From NCBI GenBank assembly GCA_011369445.1, contig DRQF01000120.1:19277-83276 (forward strand): a stretch of 64,000 nt of DNA, read 5' to 3'. The position numbers and the translations under genes were made by a program. Each line of letters begins with the position of its first letter. Position 1 is the stretch's first letter. Source of the DNA: Planctomycetota bacterium (lineage in GTDB: Bacteria; Planctomycetota; GCA-002687715; DRQF01). The notes beneath the pieces are model-generated. The model was not told where the DNA came from. It did not search any database and saw only the letters and a list, made by a program, of their open reading frames with translations. Below, in pieces: positions 37,401-44,768 of this stretch.

Positions 37401-37738
37401 AACTTCGAGCCCAAGGCGTCCTCGGCAGCCGGGACCTCGCGGACGTCCCCCAGGGCGCCGTCGTCGCGGTAGCGGGGATTGCCATCTGTCGTCAGCGACC
37501 GGCCACGGCCTCCGGCGTGATGTTCATCACCTTGGAAGATGAAGACGGCTTCCTCAACGCCATCGTCCGTCGCAAGGACCAGGAGCGCTTCCGCGGCCCC
37601 CTCCAGGGCGGGCCTCTCCTCCTCCTCAAGGGCACCGTCGAACGCTCTGAAGGCACGAGCCATCTTTTGACTGGCTTTATCGAGGACTGGAGCCACCTCA
37701 TTCGGGGTCTCGTCCACAGATCCAGGGATTTTCACTGA
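34475..37738 (+). CDS. dnaE2: Error-prone DNA polymerase III alpha subunit DnaE2/ImuC
   Basis: The start is the ATG at 34475, overlapping the imuB stop as TGATG; 1087 residues. The track ORF begins inside imuB. An N-terminal PHP domain (YAELHALSNFTFLEGASHPEE, ALTDRVSLAG) is followed by the C-family polymerase: the catalytic aspartates lie in PPDIDVDFEHERREEV (about residues 414-420), and FGEYGFPESHAASFALL and RRAMGAWRRPG are conserved. The OB-fold region near the end (GVMFITLEDEDGFLNAIV) is present. DnaE2 performs mutagenic lesion bypass with ImuB. A weak GC hairpin lies about 50 bp past the stop. Confidence 0.96.
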   Translation: MPEFSEPKEHVHPKQRCGNDEPARPGTSTSPVPPPADALPPYAELHALSNFTFLEGASHPEELVERAAALGYEALALTDRVSLAGIVRAHVAAKEHGLPLVVGSEIQVEDLSARLVLLAPDRPGYAKLSRLITLGRRRAAKGAFRLFREDLTDHGPGLFAIAVPPPQVLLPDTPTSARRRFTEELLFLGRVFGPGAFLGLTLDHRQCQASVWARSEKMEAHTGLPLVALGGIEAHHPARRRLRDVLTAIRWNMKVEDLGQRLPQNLRWMRRREVLARLFARRPDVLTRTAAIARSCRFSLDTLRYEYPREVRERDLRTLTYEGACERYPEGVPPEVERLLEHELALIEEMQYESYFLTVYDLVRFARSRGILCQGRGSAANSAVCYCLGITAVDPDRFDLLFERFISKDRHEPPDIDVDFEHERREEVLQYVYERYGRERAALAATVITYRGKSAVRDVGRVLGLPAWQVDHLAKGLHYWDGKRLTNEQLEAAGLDPSEPRIRRVAELAGEILGFPRHLSQHVGGMVITEGRLDELVPIENAAMEGRSVIQWDKDDLDALGLLKVDCLSLGMLTAISKAFRLIEEIRGRTWDLASIPAEVPAVYDMASRGDTVGVFQIESRAQMAMLPRFRPRNFYDLVIEVAIVRPGPIQGGMVHPYLRRRRGEEKVSYPSKALRSVLEKTLGVPIFQEQVMKLAVVAAGFTPGEADQLRRAMGAWRRPGLIDAFHEKLIRGMRERGYEDDFAEAVFQQIRGFGEYGFPESHAASFALLTYVSLWLKRFEPAAFLCAVLNSLPMGFYGPAQLIADARRHGVPVLPVDVLASSLDATLERPEDQDIEDGSRWKRSLPPSQWGRGGPAVRLGFRSLQGFPLAAGERLIQARKVAPFRSVDDCRRRAGLDRRAARILAETGALRTLEENRRGAVWEAAFPVESRPLFEDRYGAPPTFPPVSPIEEVLADYRNMGLSLKAHPMALLREELRAQGVLGSRDLADVPQGAVVAVAGIAICRQRPATASGVMFITLEDEDGFLNAIVRRKDQERFRGPLQGGPLLLLKGTVERSEGTSHLLTGFIEDWSHLIRGLVHRSRDFH

Positions 37739-37938
37739 CACCGGGAAAGTCGGAAGAAAATCACCATTCCAGCCGTTGGACTCGAAGCGGGCCCCGCCCC
37801 GCGCTAACCTGACGTGAAACTCGTTCGGGCACTTCTCGACTCGCGCGTCCCCACGGGGGGCCGCCTTCCGGCCGTCTTCGGATGCGGATTGCAAATAGAC
37901 GCGTCGGGGAAGCCTCGACGCCAAGATAAGGTCAAGAC

Positions 37939-38994
37939 ATGAAACTCATTCTCACCGCAGTCCTCCTGCTCGGGAGCCTCCTTCCTCTCTCTCTCAATGC
38001 CCAGGAGGAGAACGCCACCTGGTACCCCGACTTCGACAAGGCCGTCGCGGCCGCCAAGGCGAGGAACCTCGACCTTCTGGTCGATTTCACGGGATCCGAC
38101 TGGTGCATCTGGTGCAAACGCCTCCATGACGAGGTCTTCTCCAAGGAAGCCTTCCTGAACAACGTCCAGAACAAGTACATCCTCGTCGCTCTCGACTTCC
38201 CCCGTTCCGACGAAGCCAAGGCGAAGGTCCCCAATCCGGCCCGCAACCAGGAGCTCTCCGAGAAGTACGGCATCCAGGGCTTCCCCACGGTCCTTCTCAT
38301 GACGCCGGACGGCGAGGTCTTCGGTCGCACCGGCTACCAGAAAGGCGGCCCCGAGAAGTACGTCGAGCATCTCGACAGCCTCGCCAAGTCCGGCAAGGCC
38401 GCTCTCGAAGCCGCCAAGAAGCTCCCGGCCGAATACGACGCCGCCGACGAGGCGGGCAAGCCCGCCGTGCTGGAGAAAGCCTTCGCGCTCCTCGCCACGA
38501 TGAAGGCGGATAGCCCCGGCATCCGTATCATCGCCAAACTCGCCAAGAAGGCCTTCACCCTCGACCCCAAGAACGAAAAGGGACTCAAGGCCAAGGCCAC
38601 GATGGCGCTCCTTTCCGCAGGTCAAGTCGACGATGACGTCTCCGCCGCCGCAAAGGAGCTCGACCCCAAGAACGAAAAGGGCATGCTCGAGAAGGTCGTC
38701 TACCAGCAGATGAATTCGGTCTCGAACTTGGACCAGCTCAAGGAGGCCGTGAAGTCCATCGAAGCCCTCATGGCTCTCGGCCCCATCAAGGACAAGGAGG
38801 TGGAAAAGGAGCTCTGCGTCAATGCGGCGTTCTGGAGCTTCCAGCACCTGAAGGACACCGAGAAAGCCAAGAAGTTCGGCGCGCGTGCGCGCGAGCTCAC
38901 CGGCGACGATCCCCGCTTCGCACGCCTTTGGAAGATGATCTTCGGCGACGAAGGGAAGAAGGGCGACGACGGCAAGGGCTCTGACGACAACTGA
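37939..38994 (+). CDS. Exported thioredoxin-fold protein with C-terminal TPR-like helices
   Basis: 351 residues with a signal peptide (LILTAVLLLGSLLPLSLNAQ) and an AAGG site. Residues about 30-150 are a Thioredoxin_7-type domain: VDFTGSDWCIWCKRLHDEVF contains a CxxC (CIWC) redox site and GIQGFPTVLLMTPDG the cis-Pro. The remaining 200 residues are Lys/Ala-rich helices that look like TPR-type repeats. Two of these repeats contain an identical 23-base segment 99 bp apart (38560-38582 and 38659-38681), coding LDPKNEKG twice, which is a sign of recent duplication. Likely a periplasmic disulfide reductase or isomerase; substrates unknown. Followed by a good terminator. Confidence 0.85.
   Translation: MKLILTAVLLLGSLLPLSLNAQEENATWYPDFDKAVAAAKARNLDLLVDFTGSDWCIWCKRLHDEVFSKEAFLNNVQNKYILVALDFPRSDEAKAKVPNPARNQELSEKYGIQGFPTVLLMTPDGEVFGRTGYQKGGPEKYVEHLDSLAKSGKAALEAAKKLPAEYDAADEAGKPAVLEKAFALLATMKADSPGIRIIAKLAKKAFTLDPKNEKGLKAKATMALLSAGQVDDDVSAAAKELDPKNEKGMLEKVVYQQMNSVSNLDQLKEAVKSIEALMALGPIKDKEVEKELCVNAAFWSFQHLKDTEKAKKFGARARELTGDDPRFARLWKMIFGDEGKKGDDGKGSDDN
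38560..38681 (+). repeat. Pair of identical 23-bp repeats inside the thioredoxin-like gene
   Basis: Two exact 23-base copies (38560-38582, 38659-38681) are in the same frame, 99 bp or 33 codons apart, each encoding LDPKNEKG. This is consistent with tandem helical-repeat duplication. Confidence 0.75.
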
Positions 38995-39008
38995 TCCCGG
39001 CCATTTCG

Positions 39009-39045
39009 AAGCGGCGTCGAGGTGACCCCTTGACGCCGCTTTTCT
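39009..39045 (+). terminator. Rho-independent terminator of the thioredoxin-like gene
   Basis: Perfect 10-bp arms AAGCGGCGTC and GACGCCGCTT with a 13-base loop, followed by TTCT. It ends at the stop of the convergent PRPP-synthetase-like gene, so it may serve both strands. Confidence 0.8.
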
Positions 39046-40183
39046 ATTCCAGGCTTCCCCTCCAACGCGGATGCTTCGTCGACATGTCGAAGGCGCAGGT
39101 CGGCGGCGCTTTTCTCGAACCCTCGAGAACCGAAGCGATCCAAGACTCGAGCTTCAGGACCACCATTTTCCGCCGCAATCGCCCCTGCATGTCGCGATTG
39201 AGGATCGTGGGGACGCTGTTCGTCGTCACGATCTCGTCCAGAAACGGCTTGAAGAGGTTCTCGCGACATTCATCGGACGAGTAGAAGTGGGTCACCGCGA
39301 ACACGACCCGCCGCGGATTCCCCTCTCGAATGCGCCGGCAGCATTCCAGAATGGTTCCGCCCGTCCTCACCATGTCATCCACGATCAGGACATCTCGCCC
39401 GGCCACATCGTCCATGCCGCAGGGGCTTTCCTCGGCGACCGTCGAGGTCACCCGCCGCTCATCGGTCCTCACCTTGGCGAGCTGCAGAAGGCCCGCGTCG
39501 GGGAGACCAAGAGCCGACCGCACCTCCTCGGCAAACCCCGCAGCGCCCTCGTCCGGCGCGCAGATCACGACGCTCCTGCCGTTGTCGCCAGTCTCGATCA
39601 CGTCGGAGCTTCGTAGGTACTGGGCAAACACAGGGGCCGGAGAGAGGTTCTCATAGCCCCCATCAAGAGCCTCATCGAATTCAGCCCCCACGGACGCCGA
39701 GTGGTTGTGAACGGTCATCACCCGATCCACGCCCGCCAGAGACAGCGCCTGAGCGTAGAGCCTGGCCGAGAAGGGCTGACCATCGAACTTCGAGAAGTCA
39801 CGCTCGTCTCGAGGAAAGTCCGTCCGCCCCTGGTCCGGACGAGCCCCTCGGTCTTGGGCGCTGTAGAACAGGTCCGGCTCGACGAGAATGACGCGCTCGG
39901 CGCCGTTGTCCTTCGCGCTGCGCGCTACCAGGAGAGTGCGCATGGCCAAAGCGTCTCTCGAAAGCCAAGCCGACGCCGTCGACACGACGACGACATGGCG
40001 GCCCGCGAGACCGTACCCCGGGCGATGTCCCCCCTCTCCGATGAAGCGAGGGCAAAACTCACCATTGGCGAAGTTCTTGAGAGAGATGACGTCCGAGATG
40101 TCATCGCGCTGACCGAGAAAACGTCCGACGTCGATGGCGAAGGGGTCGTCCGACTCGGTGCCGACTACGAGAAAGGGTTTCAT
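39044..40183 (-). CDS. Ribose-phosphate pyrophosphokinase-like protein, divergent
   Basis: 379 residues, longer than the 310-320 of ordinary PRPP synthetases. The C-terminal half carries the PRPP-binding loop VLIVDDMVRTGGTI and VTHFYSS. The N-terminal half is recognisable (DVISLKNFANGEF, HVVVVSTASAWLSRD) but altered: the usual YFGYARQDR is DLFYSAQDRGARP, extended by a charged insert (DQGRTDFPRDERDFSKFDG), and the catalytic HAEQIQGFF segment is HNHSASVGAEF. It may be an active divergent enzyme or a paralogue with changed specificity. Cytoplasmic. An AGGGGGT element almost touches the start codon. Confidence 0.75.
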   Translation of the reverse strand: MKPFLVVGTESDDPFAIDVGRFLGQRDDISDVISLKNFANGEFCPRFIGEGGHRPGYGLAGRHVVVVSTASAWLSRDALAMRTLLVARSAKDNGAERVILVEPDLFYSAQDRGARPDQGRTDFPRDERDFSKFDGQPFSARLYAQALSLAGVDRVMTVHNHSASVGAEFDEALDGGYENLSPAPVFAQYLRSSDVIETGDNGRSVVICAPDEGAAGFAEEVRSALGLPDAGLLQLAKVRTDERRVTSTVAEESPCGMDDVAGRDVLIVDDMVRTGGTILECCRRIREGNPRRVVFAVTHFYSSDECRENLFKPFLDEIVTTNSVPTILNRDMQGRLRRKMVVLKLESWIASVLEGSRKAPPTCAFDMSTKHPRWRGSLE

Positions 40184-40215
40184 ACCCCCTTTGTATCACG
40201 GGTCGCCCGAGGTCG

Positions 40216-41637
40216 TCAGCGAATGTGGCGAACGAGGGAATCTTCGAGAGGGCGGTCCGCGTCGGCTCGCTTGATACTCACAATGAGGCCGTTCGGCACC
40301 CGCCGACCGAGGTATTCCACCCGCAACCGGTGCCAACCCGGCTCGAGAAGGAGGGTCTCGTGGGCGAGCTTATCCTTCCTGCGGGGCGATTCATCCAGAA
40401 TGCGCACGCCGTCGACCCAGAGGCGAAAACCCTGCTCGAACACCACCATGAAAGTGTAGTGCCCTCCCTTGGCAATGGGAATCCAGCCCCGCCAATCGCC
40501 TACGAATCCGCGAGCCGGAATCCCGCGGGCGGGAGCCGACCACCGCCATTGGCCTCGAATCCGCCGTTCGGTCCTGGTGACCACCGCTCGAGGATCTGAG
40601 AGAGACCGATAGGTTGCTTTCCACCCGGGGACGAGACGTCCGGATTTCTCCTGTCGCTGCCCCTCCTCATCGACACGGGCCTGCAAGGCCTTCCAATGCG
40701 GGGGTCGCATCAGCGTGGCCATCAACAGGGCGCGATAGTCGCTCTTGGCCCCCTTGGAGTCCGCGAGAGAGTCCAGAATCCGAAGGGTCTTCTCATAGTC
40801 CCCGGCTTTCAACCCGGCGAGGGCCCGGTTCCAGGAGAGGGCCGCATCGTCCCCGAGATACGCGCCGGCCTTCTTGAACCATTTCGACGCAGCGTTGTGG
40901 TCGCCTCGCTCCCCGTGGATGATGCCCAGATTGAGCATGGCCTCCGCGAGATGGGGCCACAGTTCGAGGGCGGCCAGGAATCGTTTCTCCGCCTCGGCGC
41001 TCCGTCCGGCGTGCCAGAGGATGAACCCCTCGTTGTTGAGAAGGTGCGCCACCACCGCACGATCATCGAGAGGAGAGAGATAGGCGCCTGACTCAGCGCC
41101 CTTCTTCGTCGTCACTCTCTTGGCGTAGAAGCGGTCGGATCGAAATCGCCCTCCCTCGGTGGTCTCGATGTTGAAATGGTGGCCCCCCTCCTCCCAGCGC
41201 AGAAAGACGTGACGGGGAACGGCGACCAGGTGCACCGGCAGTTTCAATCGGCGGGAGACAGAGAGGATCATGGCGGAAAGCGAAAGGCAGTAGCCCTCGC
41301 GACTCGCCAGCACGCTGCCCAGATAGAAGGCCTCGGGGGAGGTGAGGTCCGGCGTCGACGAGAACAGCTTTTCCTGGAAGAAATAACGCGCCAAAGCGCT
41401 GGCCCGTTCCTCGGGGCGGACAAGCCCCTTCAGTCGCCGCCCCAATTCGAGCTGAAAGACATCCAGATCGGCGCGCGCCCGGCCCTCATGAAACTCGGGG
41501 CGGGCTTTCTTCGCCAGGGTGAGAAGAACGTGACGCAGGTCGGGCGCCTGGCCTGCGAGCGACCGAGAAACGCCCGCGCACAGAAGCAAGATGACAGCCG
41601 CGACGCCAATCCGCCGCGGCTGTCGATCAGAACTCAT
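40216..41637 (-). CDS. Exported transglutaminase-like/TPR/PA14 protein
   Basis: 473 residues with an N-terminal hydrophobic signal (IGVAAVILLLCAGVSRSLAG). Residues about 80-160 resemble SirB1-type transglutaminase-fold proteins: REGYCLSLSAMILSVSRRL has the conserved Cys and VPRHVFLRWEEGGHHFNIETT the His. Then come TPR helices (NEGFILWHAGRSAEAEKRFLAALELWPHLAEAMLNLG). The last 120 residues look like PA14 (GWIPIAKGGHYTFMVVFEQG, FRLWVDGVRILDE, LEPGWHRLRVEY), a carbohydrate-binding beta-barrel. The enzymatic part may be peptidase-like; the target is unknown. It starts 8 bases after the small Spy-like gene, so they form an operon. Confidence 0.78.
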   Translation of the reverse strand: MSSDRQPRRIGVAAVILLLCAGVSRSLAGQAPDLRHVLLTLAKKARPEFHEGRARADLDVFQLELGRRLKGLVRPEERASALARYFFQEKLFSSTPDLTSPEAFYLGSVLASREGYCLSLSAMILSVSRRLKLPVHLVAVPRHVFLRWEEGGHHFNIETTEGGRFRSDRFYAKRVTTKKGAESGAYLSPLDDRAVVAHLLNNEGFILWHAGRSAEAEKRFLAALELWPHLAEAMLNLGIIHGERGDHNAASKWFKKAGAYLGDDAALSWNRALAGLKAGDYEKTLRILDSLADSKGAKSDYRALLMATLMRPPHWKALQARVDEEGQRQEKSGRLVPGWKATYRSLSDPRAVVTRTERRIRGQWRWSAPARGIPARGFVGDWRGWIPIAKGGHYTFMVVFEQGFRLWVDGVRILDESPRRKDKLAHETLLLEPGWHRLRVEYLGRRVPNGLIVSIKRADADRPLEDSLVRHIR

Positions 41638-41645
41638 GGCTGGAC

Positions 41646-42026
41646 TCAGAGAGCCTTGGCCAATTCGAGCAGGTTGTCGATGTGTTGTCCGGTCAGTCGA
41701 ATGTCGTAACCCAGAACCTCGACCTGGTTCCTCTCGCGGCCACGGAACACGCGAAACTGTTGCGGTGTCAAGACGCCCGCCGCCGCGGCGACGAACTCAT
41801 GGGCATGCATCTCGTGCGCCTTGCAGCCCAACTCGCGATGGGACTTCGCCCACTTGACCTTGAAGGTATGGGCGTACTCAGCAATCTCGCTCCGCTGAGC
41901 GGGTGTGAGTTGCATTTTCCTCAGCTTCTGCTGCGCGAGGAGAAACTCCTCGGAATGGCAGAGCTTGCCCGCCATCAGGAACACGACGCCGAGCAGCGCC
42001 AAGGTGGTCACGGAACGTTTCAACAT
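41646..42026 (-). CDS. Small exported Spy/CpxP-like helical protein
   Basis: 126 residues with an AGGAG ribosome binding site and signal peptide (VTTLALLGVVFLMAGKLCHS). The mature part has LRKMQLTPAQRSEIAEYAHTF and VLTPQQFRVFRG, an LTPxQ pattern reminiscent of Spy/CpxP proteins (LTxxQ motif). These periplasmic chaperone-like proteins respond to envelope stress; the assignment is by motif only. It sits 8 bp before the transglutaminase/PA14 gene. Confidence 0.65.
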   Translation of the reverse strand: MLKRSVTTLALLGVVFLMAGKLCHSEEFLLAQQKLRKMQLTPAQRSEIAEYAHTFKVKWAKSHRELGCKAHEMHAHEFVAAAAGVLTPQQFRVFRGRERNQVEVLGYDIRLTGQHIDNLLELAKAL

Positions 42027-42165
42027 GGGCCGGTCTCCTTTTTCTAACGATGGTTATCGTCCCACGGGGGGGGCCCCGAGTCCAGGACAATTTCATGGGC
42101 GCCGCCAGTGCATTTCAGACGACGGCGGGAGCGAAACAACGATCCCCTCCTGACGGTCTCGGGCC

Positions 42166-42666
42166 TCAGCGGCCACTCTCCGCCAACTTGTCCAGCAGCG
42201 TCTGCAGGGCCTCGGCCTGCATGCCGAGCATTTCGTTCTTGGTCTTCAAAGCCTTCATACGAACGTCCCCCGCGGGAACCTTCGCGTCCGTGAGCTTGCG
42301 ATACTCGGCCTTCGTGCGTTTCCACTCGGCCTTCAGATTCTCGAGCGCTTTCACAAGGACGGCCTTGTCGGCGGCCTTGTCGCCGGTCAGTTTCACCCCC
42401 GCCAAATCCAAGGCGTCGCTCTTCTTGGCAGCCCCGGGACGCCTCATCAAATCGTCGATGAGCCCACCCGCCCCCTGTTTCGTCTTCGACGGGGAAGCGA
42501 CAGGTTTCGACTCGCCCTTGGATTCCGTGTCGGAAGCGGTCTTGGAGGATGAATCCTCGACTTCGTTGGGCGAATTCGGGTTCGCCTCGTCCTTCGCGGT
42601 GCAGCCCACGCCGCAGCAGATCAGCAAGACAACGAGCGCGAGGCCGTACAAACTTGACTTGTTCAC
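42166..42666 (-). CDS. Lipoprotein of unknown function
   Basis: The start is a GTG at 42666 (VNKSSLYGLALVVLLICCGVGC) with a GGAGGAG site; the track's ATG is 19 codons further out. 166 residues. The signal ends with a lipobox-like GVGC. The mature part starts with a low-complexity, charged Ser/Glu/Lys linker, then a coiled-coil-prone helical region (VLVKALENLKAEWKRTKAEYRKLTD, NEMLGMQAEALQTLLDKL). I recognise no family. Confidence 0.65.
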   Translation of the reverse strand: MNKSSLYGLALVVLLICCGVGCTAKDEANPNSPNEVEDSSSKTASDTESKGESKPVASPSKTKQGAGGLIDDLMRRPGAAKKSDALDLAGVKLTGDKAADKAVLVKALENLKAEWKRTKAEYRKLTDAKVPAGDVRMKALKTKNEMLGMQAEALQTLLDKLAESGR

Positions 42667-42747
42667 TTCCCGTCTCCTCCGGTTCTTGCCCAACAGGACG
42701 ACTGGGAATCGGAAAGGTTCCAAACTTATCTCTGAGCTTTTCTGGAT

Positions 42748-44580
42748 TCAGCGCGTGGAAAGCACCATCCGACCGTGCTCGGGGTCGTTCTCCATGCGGA
42801 ACTTGGAGAGGAAATCCATTCCCAAAAGCCCCTTTTGTCCGAGGCCCGGAAGATCTCCCACGATGACCGACAGCCCGGTGACCTCGAGGGGGCCGAGCCC
42901 GAGCGCGCGGGTCGGGGTGTAGGGAAGAATGCGCTCGCTTCCAGCCGTCTTGACCTTGACCTTCGGGATGCGATTCGAAAGATCGAGTCCCGCCCTGCGG
43001 GCCAGCCCGACCGGCACCATCGTGCTCGTCGCTCCCGTGTCGAGGATGAAATCTCCCCCGACTCCGTTCACCGTCACCTGAACGACGACACTGCGGGAGC
43101 CTGGTGGATAGTCGATCAGCATGCGCCCCGGCCCAGCCGTGAATCGCTCCGCCCGGCGAATCTCCGGCCAGAGGACCTCGGCGAGGGAGCCGTCGAGGTT
43201 CATGGCTTCCCGGTACGCCTCAATCGCCCCTTGGTAGTCCCGCAGGCGCAAAAGGAGGTCTCCCTCGAGGCGCGCCAACTCTCCGCTGAGGACGCCCAGC
43301 GCCCGCGCCCCATCGACGACATCCAGGGATGAACGGATCCTCCCCGACTTCGCGAGTTCCTTCGCCCAGGAGAGATGGAGCTCGGCGAGGGGTTCACGGA
43401 TGTCGCCGTGGCCCTCGGGATCGTCTCGTTGCGCATCAAGAGCCTCCGAGACCGCGCGAGCAAAGTCCCGGAGGGCCCGGGCGGCCCGCATGCGTTCCCA
43501 GTGGAAGTCGCCGTCATTCGGAAAGTCGCCGAGGGCCTCGTCCAACCAGAGAGCTCGCCGGCGCGCGGCCCGCGCCAACGGTGCCGCGTCGAGCCTCGCC
43601 CAGTGGCACTCACGCATCTCCTCGCCCACCGACTCGCGCAGACCCGGATCCCGGGCGAGCGCGTCCCGGTACGAAACAAGGGCGTCGCCGTAGCGACGGT
43701 AAGCCTTCAGGCGTCTGGCGCGAGCGAGGTGACCCGCCGCGGTTTCATCGAAGAAGAGACGCTTGAACTCGACGAGAGACATGTCGGTCCTCTCGAATTG
43801 CTCCAGGTTGGCGGCGCCGACAGGAAGAAAGGATTCCCCGGCCACCGCCGCGCCTTCCGGCGGGACGAGCCCCAAGAGCCGATCGAACCGGTCGAAGACC
43901 GCGCCCCCGGCCGCGCCGCATCCCCGCACGTCGAGAACCCCCACGGCAAGACCCAGTTTCTCGTCATAGGAGGTCTCGATCCATTCCGTGGGGACACCCT
44001 CGGCGCGGCCCGCACCCCGCACCCAAACGCCCACGGGTGGCGAGGGAGCCGTCCCCGCCAGTTCCACCACGTCGCCCATCACCGGCCCGACGACGGCCAA
44101 CCGAAGAGTCCGAGAACGCCCGAGCACCTTCAACGCACCCACGGCACGCCCCTGCTCGTCGACCAGACCGACCGCACCATCGATGAGAACCTGAGGAACC
44201 AGCCATCCGGCGGCCCCAAGCATCTCGACGCGCACCGGAACCCCCACACCCTCGCGGAGGCGTCTCCCGTCCGCGCCGACCGAAGCCAAGGGCACCACGG
44301 CAGGGCGCCTCGGGGAGGGGTCTTCCTTTCCCTCAGGCCGAGGACTCTCGGCCACCGGACTCTCCTTCTCCACCGGCGCGGTCCTTGGCTCCAAGAGTGG
44401 GTCGGGAGCCTCTGTTGTCTCCTGAAAGTCCTTCACCGGAGGCAACATGGCGTCTCCCTGCTCCTCATCGGAAGGCTCTGGGGCGGTCATCCGACCCAGG
44501 AGAAACCCCACCCCCAGGAGCAGAACGGACCCCAAGACCATGAAGAGAGCTTTCCTTGGCATCGACTTATCCGTACTCAT
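42748..44580 (-). CDS. Membrane-anchored retropepsin-like aspartic protease with TPR and possible degenerate trypsin-like domain
   Basis: The start is the ATG at 44580 (MSTDKSMPRKALFMVLGSV); 610 residues. A TM helix spans about residues 8-28, followed by an acidic/proline-rich linker. The last 120 residues are a clan AA domain: VTVNGVGGDFILDTGATSTMV contains the catalytic Asp in the LDTGAT motif (about residue 512), and GLLGMDFLSKF is the family's conserved ending, as in TIGR02281-type proteins. Before it are TPR helices. Residues about 95-270 (GWLVPQVLIDGAVGLVD, GCGAAGGAVFDRFDRLLGLV) look like a trypsin-like beta-barrel lacking the GDSGGP serine; this is by eye. Retropepsin-like domains usually need dimerisation. 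The substrate is unknown. Confidence 0.8.
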   Translation of the reverse strand: MSTDKSMPRKALFMVLGSVLLLGVGFLLGRMTAPEPSDEEQGDAMLPPVKDFQETTEAPDPLLEPRTAPVEKESPVAESPRPEGKEDPSPRRPAVVPLASVGADGRRLREGVGVPVRVEMLGAAGWLVPQVLIDGAVGLVDEQGRAVGALKVLGRSRTLRLAVVGPVMGDVVELAGTAPSPPVGVWVRGAGRAEGVPTEWIETSYDEKLGLAVGVLDVRGCGAAGGAVFDRFDRLLGLVPPEGAAVAGESFLPVGAANLEQFERTDMSLVEFKRLFFDETAAGHLARARRLKAYRRYGDALVSYRDALARDPGLRESVGEEMRECHWARLDAAPLARAARRRALWLDEALGDFPNDGDFHWERMRAARALRDFARAVSEALDAQRDDPEGHGDIREPLAELHLSWAKELAKSGRIRSSLDVVDGARALGVLSGELARLEGDLLLRLRDYQGAIEAYREAMNLDGSLAEVLWPEIRRAERFTAGPGRMLIDYPPGSRSVVVQVTVNGVGGDFILDTGATSTMVPVGLARRAGLDLSNRIPKVKVKTAGSERILPYTPTRALGLGPLEVTGLSVIVGDLPGLGQKGLLGMDFLSKFRMENDPEHGRMVLSTR

Positions 44581-44768
44581 CCTCCCTCGTCCCTCCGACC
44601 GAGCAGGATACCTTCCGAGAGATGAAAACTCGAAAGATTTGACACGGTAGGCCTCCACGGGGAAGATACACATCGCCCTTCATTTGCAGATCGTTAGGTC
44701 GAGAGGGTTCCATCGTGGGCGCCCGGCCGCAATTCGACACACCAGGAACGAGTCTTAGAGGGAATGTC

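Noticed and set aside
43375-44625. 416-residue plus-strand ORF over the retropepsin gene
   Set aside because: Arg/Pro-rich shadow; the minus-strand frame has LDTGAT and a TM helix.
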